Shown: piece by piece, positions 37,122 through 56,414 of the stretch | How positions within the stretch are numbered: the first letter of the stretch is position 1 | Layout: each line of letters starts with the position of its first letter | NCBI RefSeq assembly: GCF_037975245.1 | Contig: NC_092573.1 | Location: 3,595,001-3,652,500 of the forward strand | Length of the DNA: 57,500 nt | Reading direction: 5' to 3' | From: Apostichopus japonicus | Lineage: Eukaryota; Echinodermata; Holothuroidea; Aspidochirotida; Stichopodidae | The notes under the pieces: model-generated | What the model saw: only the letters and a program-made list of their open reading frames with translations | Databases searched by the model: none | Told to the model about the DNA's origin: nothing | Made by a program: the position numbers and the translations under genes

Positions 37122-38221
37122 AAAAACGATCTCTTGTTTAACGCTGTACAAGAAAAACAGCGTTTTTGTAAAAAGGTCTTATGTAGGCTATACTTTAAAC
37201 AGTAGTAACTCATTTACCATAGTAATTTTACTGTGCTTATTTTTTGTTCATCATGTTAACGTTATTATGATAGTTTTTATACGCTTCGCATATCTCTCAC
37301 TATAAGTCAATTGGCATCTCGTTAAATTTCATTTTTCACAATCATCGCTTGAAATGTTGAAAATTTCAATTTTTATTCGAAATCACTGGAGTATATCACT
37401 TGAGCTATCTGTGATATAGGGATTGGAATTAATTTGCACAGGAGATACACATTAACATCACCAGTGGACTATAATAAGTAGGACTGTATGTAGAAGGCAT
37501 AGCCGAATTGTGCTATCACGTGCAGTTAACTCCAAAGTATTCTCCCAAAACAATGCACTTAAGAAAGTGGTATACTATTTAAATTGGAATGGAATCTTTA
37601 AAGTATATTCATTTTCGTAAAAGGAACAAGATTCATCGCTGACTAACGGATTTTGTTCTCGCCATACTTGGAACTTGTATTCACACTGCAAGTCTGTTTA
37701 TTTACTAAATAACAAAAGCGACTGTAATAATTATTCATGTACTTGAATCCGTAAAGATGTTTATATGACAAATAATATAGTCGTATATAGATGTTACTAA
37801 CGAAGCTCCGGTCTAAATTAAACGGCTCTATTAAACATACTCCCGAGATCAAGTCAATATTGTACGTTAGAAAAACCTAAGTGGTTATAACACATTAGAG
37901 TGCAGTCCTTGTAACGCAATACAGTCAGCAGCTAGCTGATATGTGTACTGTGCGGGTTTATGAGATTTATCGATCTTAGGCTGAGAATAAAATAGAAATC
38001 TTATTATTCAGGTATGGTATATATATATATATAGCCTATGTGCATGACTGCATTTAACCTACATACTGGGTATTTCTTGGATACAGCAACTCATATATTG
38101 CCACTAATTATGAAATGTATACGCAGCATGTAAAGGTAACCATACGGACATAAAGGCACACAGAGTAGTATAGGTTTATATATACCGAGATCGTTCTCAT
38201 ATCGCTGAATCGGCGAGTTGC
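37122..38221. other. Gene-free stretch
   Basis: A short TA run at about 38019-38032; otherwise nothing seen. Confidence 0.45.

Positions 38222-39972
<1,751 letters not shown>

Positions 39973-40040
<68 letters not shown>
39973..40040. repeat. (TA)n microsatellite, 68 bp
   Basis: Pure TA. Confidence 0.97.
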
Positions 40041-46274
<6,234 letters not shown>

Positions 46275-46282
46275 CCTCTAGG
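46275..46282. repeat. Target site duplication, left copy (right copy 46923-46930)
   Basis: CCTCTAGG immediately abuts both termini of the 640-bp element. Confidence 0.9.
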
Positions 46283-46922
46283 CAAGGGCGGCGGAACCGG
46301 GGGCACAGGGGGCACGTGCCCCCCACTTTTCCTCAGGTTAAAAATGTGCCCTTTTCCTACATAAAAATTGAGGTGTCTCAAGTTAGCAAGAGGCCAGGGA
46401 ACCAGAGTGAACACTCGGGAAGGGCCGTTTCCGGCCATCTGATGGGTTTGTAAAACCAAAATTTTTCTTGTACGCTCCGCGCCAACCGATGGTGGCGCTC
46501 CACTCAGATAGTCGTGCATACAACTTTGCAAATCATGGCTACGCCCCTGACTTTTAATGAATTTCTGTGGGTCAAACTCAAAGCTATTTCGAATGGAAAA
46601 AAATTGTTAAGATATTAACAAGAAATAAACTCTAATTCGGAAGATTCCTACATTAGCAACTAGCATGATTTCACCTCATTTTGTCTCAAAAGAAAACTTG
46701 TTCCTTGTTTCCCAATTTGCACATTGGATATTGCAGTGCTAGTATGCATATTTTCCTTGAGGGGGGCGTTCATGGAGTGATGTGTATACGCAAATAAGAT
46801 AATACAATAAGAGTTATAAAGGGAACTAAATATAAGGCTGCATCAGTCTAATCGAATTTCTGCAAAGTGCCCTTTGATGTCGGTGCCCCCCCCCCAGATT
46901 AAAAGTGCTTCCGCCGCCCTTG
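46283..46922. mobile_element. Non-autonomous hAT-type transposon, 640 bp
   Basis: Both ends carry the same 14-bp inverted repeat, CAAGGGCGGCGGAA. The element is flanked by exact 8-bp duplications, CCTCTAGG, at 46275-46282 and 46923-46930. An 8-bp duplication with TIRs beginning CA supports hAT. Just inside the left TIR is a perfect 16-bp palindrome, GGGGGCACGTGCCCCC, at 46308-46323; a C10 run lies near the right end. There is no transposase frame: the plus-strand open frame 46151-46453 and the minus-strand frame 46193-46531 cross the element edge and are accidental. The string GGCTACGCCCCTG at 46537-46549 resembles the end of a different hAT family and hints at a nested or chimeric interior. 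Confidence 0.88.
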
Positions 46923-46930
46923 CCTCTAGG

Positions 46931-48855
46931 CCCTTACGGGAGTCAGTTTCACAGTGCCACATCGCTTCTTTTGATTAAATCCTGGATCCATCAATGGCCC
47001 TTTCATAATGGTACAAGCTTCTACCTAAATCAGTCGAGGAAATTCAAAATTTGAGTACCACCTTTCCTGTTCGCGCAACTGGTATTCACATTTTATTGTT
47101 ATCTAATAAACTATTATAGGCCTAAACATGCATGTGTGCCGGCTCAAATATACTACGGTACATGAAATTGATCGTAACCATGCATGGCGATCGGTTGAGA
47201 AGATTATTGAATTCCAACAAGAAGATGAAATGTCTGTTTGTTTTTATATGTTACATATATTGAAAATATGTTGAATATTCATGAAACCTTGCAGAAACGA
47301 AAGTATGAACATTCTGTCAGAATCTAGGCAAAAGGCAACTTACTAAGTAAAGATCCCCCAAAATTCACTTATGTTCTTCCTCTGATGTAATGTAAAGCTC
47401 GTCATAACAACGAAAGTGGACGCAAAATAGTCTGCAAATTGGAGCATTGATATCGACGTAAATAGAAACAGGTGTATTGTTTCACTTTATAACCGACGTG
47501 TAAGAAATTGTTTCGGGAAATTCATTGGAAATTTTACTCCATTTCCAATTCAACGAGCACTATTAAAAGGGATGTTCGAGAGATGAAATGTCTTCGTGAC
47601 GTCAAGTCTATAAACGGCATCCCTGATTTTATGTGATTGCACTTTAGAGATTACGAGCAAATGCATGGCAGTACTATAGTATACGGTGTTCTATATTATA
47701 AGGTAGCCTATACGTGTTACAGTGTTTGGACAATTAATTCTGATGTTTTATTTTTTATTTAACAGACTAATATTGCTAACTTTTGTTAAGACTCTCTTAA
47801 CAGGGGAGGATAAATATAGTAAATAAATTGAACTGCAGTGAACTACATACTAAGTTAAAATCGAAATAAAACTTGAAAATTTCAAGGCCATTTGAACTAC
47901 TATAGGATTTTTACATTCGTATATTAGTATTAATAACCCAATCAAAATCATATAGTTCCTTAATTAGGCTTCTCTTTAAAACAAAAGAAAACACACAAAC
48001 TATCAAATGAAATTTCTCTGCAAGACGGGTAACAAAGACCGGCTTTGATTAAATCACTACCTGGTTATTAGTTCTAATATAGCTTCTACAGACACTCAAA
48101 TAATCGAAAATACGGCATTATCTCGTCATTTTTGGTTAATAAGCGTTATCAATTATGGTTAAGCATATTGCTATGTCGTTGACAGTGGCACAGTGGAAAT
48201 GCTATTCACCAGTACTCATTGTACCATTTCCGCGAAATGACATTCAACAAAGGATCCTTATACGCACTATTTACTTGAGTAAAAGAAATGACCTAATTTG
48301 GTCATTGTGCGCTAACATTGTTTCATTTCAAGAACTAACTACAAACTGCTGCTTTCATTTTTAATATTTTCTATAACTTAACAAAGTTGCTTGGAGGCAA
48401 AATATATTCAGGGTGGTTGCTAACAGAGTCCATCAAAGCTTTTTACGTGCTGTGACGCTTTTTGGTAAACCCTTTAAACAATCACAACGCACAGAACGTG
48501 CACAGAATCTCGGTTATGAGTCTCTCTGTAGCATGGTCTTAATAAGATAACGTATCCAGTGTACACTTAAATGCATTAGAGTATATACTGTCCACTTATC
48601 GACGCTGGTATTTTGTTTTATGAAAATTACAACAAAGTCAACAACAAAAGTTATTACAACCGCTAACAAGATATTAGCGTTTTCATCGTGTAGACTGATA
48701 ATGTATTGAAGTCGTATCGACACCTAACAACCATTTATGAGTTTAACGTGTAGGATATGTACACAATATCATTTCAAAAGAGTCAACCATATATGTAAGA
48801 TTTAACTCTCCAACGTTTAAAGAACTATATACATGTATATCACGTCTTGTGTTAC
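46931..48855. other. Gene-free stretch
   Basis: AT-rich; nothing supported. A 69-codon open frame at 48155-48364 (plus) has no recognisable character. Confidence 0.45.
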
Positions 48856-49041
48856 ATGACGCTATACAGTGTGTACTTATATACCGAAGACAGCTTTTGC
48901 GCGGCACCTGATAATACAAATGGCGACAGTCCTAATTACAAAGTGATCAAATTAATGCTATTTTATACATTGTTTGCAATTGGAGTGACATATCTGTACT
49001 TAATTGACATGTGGAGTGATCATATGGATTTCACGTTCTGA
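48856..49041 (+). CDS. Possible small membrane-protein ORF or terminal exon, unrecognised
   Basis: An ATG at 48856 opens 61 codons to a TGA at 49039-49041. Residues about 30-55, including VIKLMLFYTLFAIGVTYLYL, form one hydrophobic helix of membrane-spanning length, followed by a short acidic tail (DMWSDHMD). The preceding segment is polar with Asn, Asp and Ser. Upstream, a CTATACAG-type acceptor could make this a terminal exon instead. No family is recognised and no partner exon is seen. Hydrophobic open frames arise easily in AT-rich DNA, so confidence is low. Confidence 0.2.
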   Translation: MTLYSVYLYTEDSFCAAPDNTNGDSPNYKVIKLMLFYTLFAIGVTYLYLIDMWSDHMDFTF

Positions 49042-51567
49042 CATATCGGCAACACTGACCGTAAAAAAAGGAATTTGAAAGAACAACCTGAAAATTAAAC
49101 TTTAATTTTCTTTCTCGGTTGGACAGTCTCTTTATAATGTATACGCATAGATGTATACGACGTATGACGTATCATGTTCAATGGCAGCAGCATATGCTGA
49201 TGAATTATACCACGGCGACCAGCGACTGTGAAATGTATAATCAATAATAGGATATAGTGTGAAAGCTACTACAAAGATATTATCACGGCTTATAGTGTTC
49301 ATTTCTATAGATTGAAAATATCTTGGATGTAATTGATATCACAAACCACATACCGAAGACAATGTCATTGAAGTATAGGCCTACGTATACATAAAGGCTA
49401 CTATTAACGAAGAGCTATCGTATACACTAACCAAAAATGTGCATAATACTTCATTTCAGACGATATACAGAGTCAGCCATGCACACTAATGATTGTTTCA
49501 CCGTTGTCAAAAATCTTATTCAAGAAAATTGCTTGGTTGCAATAAGAGAAAGATTATGAGGGTGATTATCTCTCTACCACACTGATTAATGTTTCGAACG
49601 TATAAGCTAAATTCTATCGAGCATTTTTTCGTTCCCGTTCAACCAGTTAAAATTACTTGACCTACACGCTCATCATTTGTACTGCAAAATTAGTTTTCCT
49701 TCAAATGAATTTTGACAAGTAGCCTTTGAGAAGAGCAAAAGACGAAATGTTGTTGGTAATATTGGTTCTACCTTGAAAGCTAAATTGGTGCTACCCGGTT
49801 GGCATGACAAAAATCAGTGGGACAGTATCAATGTATAAGATTACTAATTTCGAGGTTTCTACTCAAAGTGACGGATATTGGTCGACTAAAAGTTAAACCC
49901 TCGATATAGAGGAGCTGAACAGTGTAATCACGTGTTTTTTTTTTTAAATTAGGACAACAATTTAAATGTCGTCTCATGATCAGTATTATTTTAGTCAATT
50001 TTTCTTGTTTTCGTTGGACGATCAAATGTTTTATCCTATACGTCACATCCGGTTATACGCCATCAAAAATTCAATGTGTCATATTATAATCAAAAATATA
50101 ATAATCAATCTAACTACTTAGAAATGAAATGTCTTTGATAAATTAAGTGTAAGAGAGAGAGAGAGAGTGGGGGGGGGGGCACTTGCAAGTCAACGGTATA
50201 GTAAAAAATATGGAACCACGATCGGGCAAATATCAGCTTCGCATAAAGAGTGTACTGACGTTAATTCAATACTAAAATGATTGTGCGGAGAGTTGTTCAA
50301 TCCTAGATTGCATGGCTAACCTCTTTCAACAGTACAACACAAATATAACACAGTTGTATCGGTATTTCTAAGTGTTTCTATGTGTTTGATGTTGGAGCAA
50401 TAAGAGCTCAGCATGGGTGGAATGAAATTGAATTAGGCCTAGACTGTTTCTGCGACAACTTCAACAGCTACCGTATTGATGTGTTCAATGGAAGGCGTTT
50501 GTTTTGATTGGTATAACATACTGACCGATTTTCTTTTTTTGTCAAGTCGGTAGCAAGATAGTTTACAAGAACAATTTCATTTTTTTTTGTACGGACGGTG
50601 TTTTCTTTGACTGTGATAACATAATAGCCTATTTTTAGTCGAGTTAATAGCAGTAGAGTAAAAAGGCAATTTTAAGTTTGGTCTTATTCTTACTTATCGC
50701 AAAAGTAACAAATAAAATCTCCTGACAAGACTAACTATGATTTCTTATTTAAAGCTTCATTTTCAAGGTATTCGTGTTTATGTGTTTTTTTTTCTCTATT
50801 GAAATCAGTTTGTGTTACTGACCGATCTCAATCTAATTCTAGTGTTTTCTTTCTCTACGTTTATATCTCTCTTTCTATCCTTCTTCTGTTCTCTAGCAAA
50901 CCTTAATATTGATTTTTGCCATATAATGCGTTTATGATATATACATCTCGATAGGTATACTAGTTATCTACCCCCCCCCCCCCGCCTTATCAAGGTGTCA
51001 AGAGCCTCTCAATCACACAGCTGTCTATATGCAGACACATGACTAAAACGCTCGACTGCTCGTCAAGAGCAAAATTTCAAACTCTTCGAACAGAGACCAT
51101 ATTTAACTATCTTTCTTTTAACGTTATGGTACTTTTACTTGGTGACAAACTGAGTTTTCTTTCTCCTGTATCTGGTTTTACCCGATAGAGAAATATGACG
51201 TTTGGAAAAATACGCCCCGAAATTGACAAGTGTCGGTGAAATTATTGATCCCATTCACCATCACCATCAGCATCATCATCATCACCCAGCACCTACTGAG
51301 ATTCAAACTGACCTGGACAAATCAGATTTTACTTGAAGCTACCGACTAACGAGGTCTCCATAGGGATTGCTAATTGTTCAAAACAGATAATAAGAGATCT
51401 TCTTCGTACAACCAGCTCCTATACAGATTCAGCTTTCAATTCGACCAATATTGAAGAAATAAACAACACACAAAAATGAGTGCAAAGGAGGAAACACATT
51501 CATGGCCAAATAGAGAGGATTTTGTGTAATACTTATAGTCTATCGTTGAGATGTAAAATGTGGATTC
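49042..51567. other. Gene-free stretch
   Basis: A GA run followed by about 11 G at 50154-50179, a C13-14 run at about 50971-50984, and a small CATCAC/CATCAT cluster at about 51254-51287. No gene can be supported. Confidence 0.45.
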
Positions 51568-51675
51568 GGGGAGGGGGAGGAGGAGGAGGAGGAATATGGA
51601 GGAGGAGGAGGAGGAGGAGGGGGAGGAGGAGGAGGAGGAGGAGGAGGAGGAGGAGGAGGAGGAGGAGGAGGAGGA
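51568..51675. repeat. (GGA)n microsatellite
   Basis: GGA repeats interrupted by GGAATATGGA and GGGGGA. The Gly/Arg-rich open frame crossing it (51480-51758) is a repeat artefact. Confidence 0.95.
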
Positions 51676-52500
51676 ATATGGACAATAGAGGAGGAAAGGG
51701 AAGGGGAGGAAATTTTCGTGGCGTAATCAGATATTTACAAACATGTTGGACCGATTGAATTTGTAACTTCTACTGAAATTAATAAAACAACGTGTATCTT
51801 TATATTGCAACGTTAGAAAATGTCAAAACATTTTCAAACATTAAGTTAAAGAAAGTCGTAATTTTCGATAAAATTTTACGACAGGTAAGCTACACCTTTA
51901 TTATTATTAAAGAGATTTTCAGTAACTTGAATTTCAAAAATAAATTAACCATTGGATTATGCTAAAGACAATACGAAATTCGCAATGAAAGACCCTTGTC
52001 AATGTGTAAATTGTACATCACACTAACATCAATTTGACATCAAACTTGTATAGGTTATGAGGTGTCTGTAATAATATTCTGCTTGTTTATTTTGTATGTC
52101 GTCCAATCATACGTTATACCGAGAGCCATTCTTTAAACATGATTGAATGCTTCGATGCCTTTGACAACGTTAGCTTATAGCTTAGTCTATTACTTGCTGA
52201 TCAGACTGAGCTAAATATAAACTTGATCTCATTATTCACTTCTCAAAAAAAGGAAAGAAGAAATTCCTGGCTTTAATCTCACTCCCATAAGAAATCAGTC
52301 ATGGTACCATATTAAAGCGATGTAATGCATTAAATATATTAGAATAATTTTAAAATGGAGGCTGATGAAGGTTGGAACAAATAATGACATATTACGGCAA
52401 ACTTAACTATAGATCGTTGTGTTTTTGTTCTTTACAAATAAAACGCGAGACTACATACCCAAGAAATAAAATTAGAGATTAGGGAAAGGTCTTTGATAGG
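51676..52500. other. Gene-free stretch
   Basis: AT-rich, nothing seen. Confidence 0.45.
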
Positions 52501-52620
52501 CAGGGATGTAGTCAGGGGGGAGCAATTGGAGAGATCGCTCTTCCACCCCCGCCCCCCCCCCCCCTTGAGTAGCCAGAAAATATTTTATATATATTTTAAT
52601 TTAAAATATAGTTGACATCT
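52501..52620 (+). mobile_element. Fragment of a hAT-like element
   Basis: It starts CAGGGATGTAGTCAGGGGGG, continues through a C-rich run (about 52546-52564) and then TTGAGTAGCCAGAAAAT. This resembles the common CAGGGGCGTAGCCAGG-type hAT termini of marine animals. No opposite terminus or target duplication was found, so it is a truncated or decayed copy. The right limit is approximate. Confidence 0.45.
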
Positions 52621-53832
52621 ATCACAAACAGTTAATGACACAATAACATCTCCAGTCCAAATAATGAAGGGTGGTGTTGTTTAATTTAAATCTTCTACTT
52701 ATTTTTTTTTATTTGTTGCATTTTCTTCTCAAATTACGGGCTTTAGTATGAGCCTGCTTTCAGGTATTTTCGACAATAATTCGACATTTAACGATATACT
52801 TTCTATTCAAGTATATGTGGGAAACATCATGTCTGAAAAATTCGATCAGCTGCTTTAAATTCCCTGGTAGTCCAGTTCTAAATCAAGGCAAGAAGATTAC
52901 CATGCAGCTACCAACCGGTGACGTCAGAGGGTAAAAAAGTACGAGAATAATTAATTTATACATCAATGCGAGTTTCTCAGCTATAGTCTTGTTTGATTTA
53001 GAGACTTCGTTTTGTGTAAATAACCTGGGTACACGTGATTTCCCTAGATGCCGTATTTGTGACGTCATTATCTCATGGAAAAAAAATATATATGTATGTA
53101 TCTCGCTTGTGATTTCTAGTGTATTGTGTGGTTATACAATACAAAGATAAGAGTTTAATAATCAGTCGCACTTGTATGATTAAAATTTTGCTTCTACTAA
53201 CTGTGGATCATTCATAAAGTAGATTATATTACAGGGCAAACTTTATTACTATCCTTCTCAAAAGAAAATTTAGGGTTTGCCGTAATGTCGTAATGTCGGT
53301 AACCAAAAGTATACTTCACGTAACACATGATATACTAACCGGACATCCTGACTCTGATAAAAGTTAATTTTTATATGAATTATTCTTGTGAAATATCGTC
53401 TTAAAGTAATATTCCTGTAACAGTTAAAGTCTCAATACGTGTTTGCTGATGAATTTCGAAAAACAAACTTCGGAAGTAGATTCAATGTTTCTTATTCTTA
53501 AATTTACTCTGACCAGGTGGGTTTAATGGAGAAATGCTGTCGCAATCGAAAGAAAGAAATTTGTAAACAAAATAGTCTACAAGATTTTATCGCAGACCTA
53601 TACTCGTATCATCCATGTTTTTTTTTACAATTCCACGTAGGAATCGTCTGTAAACACCTGTTTATTCATTGCAATGGAAGGAAATAACACAATTTCGCAA
53701 GCTACATCTAAGACCGAGAGAAAGATACAAGAGCAGGGACCTAAGACAGGCTAGCCACGAAAGAAAAAAAGTAACACAGTAAAGACAGTTTTGGCAATAT
53801 AGGTAAGGCTCTGTTGTACACAGTGGTAGCTA
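52621..53832. other. Gene-free stretch
   Basis: AT-rich; nothing supported. Confidence 0.45.
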
Positions 53833-54230
53833 CAAACTACTTAATATATGGCCATGGGTCGCACCCTTAGTTCAATTCACGGACCCCTTGGGGCACTAAA
53901 AGAATTGTCCCCGCACTCCCATTCATAAAGAGTATCACCAATGACCCCCGCCCCAGTCAAGATGGGGGAGGGGGGGGGTGGCTGAGGTCAAGGATAATGT
54001 CACCTTTTCTTTGCCCGAGATGGCTCTCTCAGATTTGATCTGCCTGTCATGACAGCAGCGTACATAAAGACTTATAAGCCACTGAAATGTTCACCGGATG
54101 TTTCGAGCTTTTACGGACCTCATTATTTTCGCGGATCCCCATGGACCCCTTTATCCTAAATGGATGACGCAAACGTTTTCACAGACCCCTGTGGTCCGAG
54201 GACTTTCCGGCAGTTGAGAAAGGTGGTTAT
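53833..54230. mobile_element. Decayed hAT-like MITE remnant
   Basis: The left part begins near CAGTGGTAGCTAC and carries CACGGACCCCTTGGGGC. The right part, read on the opposite strand, gives CACCTTTCTCAACTGCC, then GGACCACAGGGGTC. Paired GGACCCC words near TIRs like CAGTGGTTCTCAACC are characteristic of hAT MITEs. The two ends no longer match well and no target duplication could be found, so the boundaries are approximate. Confidence 0.38.
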
Positions 54231-54280
54231 ATGATACTGCATAACCTACTTGGTGGAATACTTGTCAATGCCGTTATTAA

Positions 54281-54297
54281 GGGGGGGGGGGGGGGGG
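54281..54297. repeat. Run of 17 G
   Basis: Uninterrupted G17 followed by TATACTACAGGG. Confidence 0.95.
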
Positions 54298-54637
54298 TAT
54301 ACTACAGGGTTGAATGAAACTTTAGTTTTACCGGTATGTGTCATGACTGCAAGGCAGGAGTCTGTTTATATCAGCGTTTGTTTATTGTAGTTCTAGTACG
54401 GTTTAATTTCACATGTATTATTCTATATGAATATTTAATATCCTCACCGTCCAGTATACCTTCACCCCTCTAGTCTATCAATTAAATATTTCAATTCTCG
54501 AAAAATAAATTATGTTACACTTATGTTACCCCCAATGTGTGAACATGCCTAAGAAATTGTAGTTATTATCATTTTTCATCAGTCTATATGAAACGACAAA
54601 AGCGTTGCCTCTCATCACCAGTTCTGCAAAGCTAGCA

Positions 54638-54800
<163 letters not shown>

Positions 54801-56112
54801 GATGTAAAACTAGGACACAAAGGGAAGTAATAAAAATAAGCAAAGTTTACATCTTCACTTAGAAATTCTATTGATAAGGCATTATGTAGGTGCTTTATAA
54901 TATATGTAAATTAGATAAATTATAGGTCAGGAATTCTCTGTGGATACGATTAAATTAACATTGTCTAACATCCAAAACTAAAAATGATCACACTTCCAAC
55001 AAGTTTTGCATACAGTGTCAATAGTGTCCAACTCTATCCTTTAGGTATATAATTAAATTTAATAATTGATGCTATTTCGTACATAACACGTCTTCGTAGA
55101 AACCTAAAGTGTCTGGCGTCAACCGTTTCCTGTATTAGTTAAGAGTGACGGCAGGTGGCATTATAGGTCGTCCAAGTTCTCGTAAGCACGAATTATTCTC
55201 ATTTCTTCAAGAATTGGCTAAAAAAAATAACCTTATCTATAGAGACACTGGTCATTATGCATCGAATGCACGGTTGCCCCCTTAATTCGCGCTACAAATC
55301 TACCCCCGAAAATAAATCAATGAACCTGACGAGATTCGTCTTAAAAATGCCATTTCCCTAAGTGTCGGCTACAGATGACTTCAAATTATGTAATTAAAGC
55401 AATTATGCGAAAAGCACTCTCGCTGGTCCTGGCTTTATTGACAGATTTTTGGGGGTTGGAAGAGGAGAAAATTGGGCAGTGGAGGTTAACTAAATTTGGG
55501 AGTTAAATCAAGTAGAAAGAGCAAACGGAATTTGTTTGTTTGTCAATATGTCAAATATGATTAGAAATTTGTATCCTAGTGAAGAAAACCTGACTGGATT
55601 TCATTTCTGGTATATCTGAAAGGTGATGCCAGAAAGAAAGAAATTAGCGACATGTTATATTTTCTTTGACTTTTGCATTTAGTAGATTGGCGATTACGAA
55701 ATACTTAACTGCAGTATATTCCCTGCAGCTTCTGTTAATCTTTTCAGTTCAAAACGAGTAAGATTTATATAACGTTCCTCTTTTCACAAGTAAGCTCTTT
55801 TCATCGTAAACTACCGCGGGCAATACGCTGAAATGCAAATTATAACAGATATTCCCTTATGATAGTAGATACACTTTGCAGGGTGAAATGTAGTTTCAGT
55901 TTTGACATCATTTTCTGTTGAAATCATAATGAAATATTAATGTAGCAGGTTCATACTATAACACTGCTGTGCCCAAGGGTACAGTGTGTTTATTATGCAC
56001 ACATATATCCCTTAGTCTCCACATAGCTTACAGGGTAAAGAAACTAGTAACCAACATATACACACAGAGACAATAAAACAAAACACAAGAATTAAGAAAT
56101 GTCATCAAGCCC
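54801..56112. other. Gene-free stretch; right part may be the 3' tail of a retroelement
   Basis: About 55960-56112 lies downstream, on the minus strand, of the reverse transcriptase stop codon and may be its 3' UTR. No poly(A) or short tail repeat could be recognised to mark the end. The rest holds nothing I can support. Confidence 0.4.
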
Positions 56113-56388
56113 TTAGCTGGTTAAGTAGGTTTTCAGTTTCTTCTTAAAGTTACTGATACATGGGGCCAGCACTGATTTCGAGAGATAATTCATTCCAAGT
56201 ACATGGTGTCGCAGCAACTAAACAATTCTCTCCCCCATTTGATTTGTTTTGGCCTCTGTTAGGAAATACAAATTACGGGATCTTAGAATACTGATATAGG
56301 ATGATATATTGACAAGTGGATCGGCAATGTAGGTATAGAAGCACAAATTAGTAAGGGGTTTATACACAAGCAGCATTTTATAGTTAAA
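56113..56388 (-). mobile_element. Non-LTR retrotransposon, decayed C-terminal end of the reverse transcriptase ORF
   Basis: Minus-strand translation gives, in order, FNYKMLLVYKPLTNL, then LRSRNLYF, CLVAATPCTWNELSLE and SNFKKKLKTYL followed by TAA at 56115-56113. This order matches the tail that follows the RT domain in many LINE ORF2 proteins (Y..L.YK.LN, LRS, FS.AAP..WN.LP, FK..LKTYL). At least two frameshifts separate these pieces, so the copy is dead. It is 5'-truncated at about 56390, as LINE copies often are. The clade (CR1/L2/Jockey-like) cannot be fixed from so short a piece. Confidence 0.6.
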
Positions 56389-56414
56389 AGATGGCTCTCA
56401 AAGAGACACAAAGT

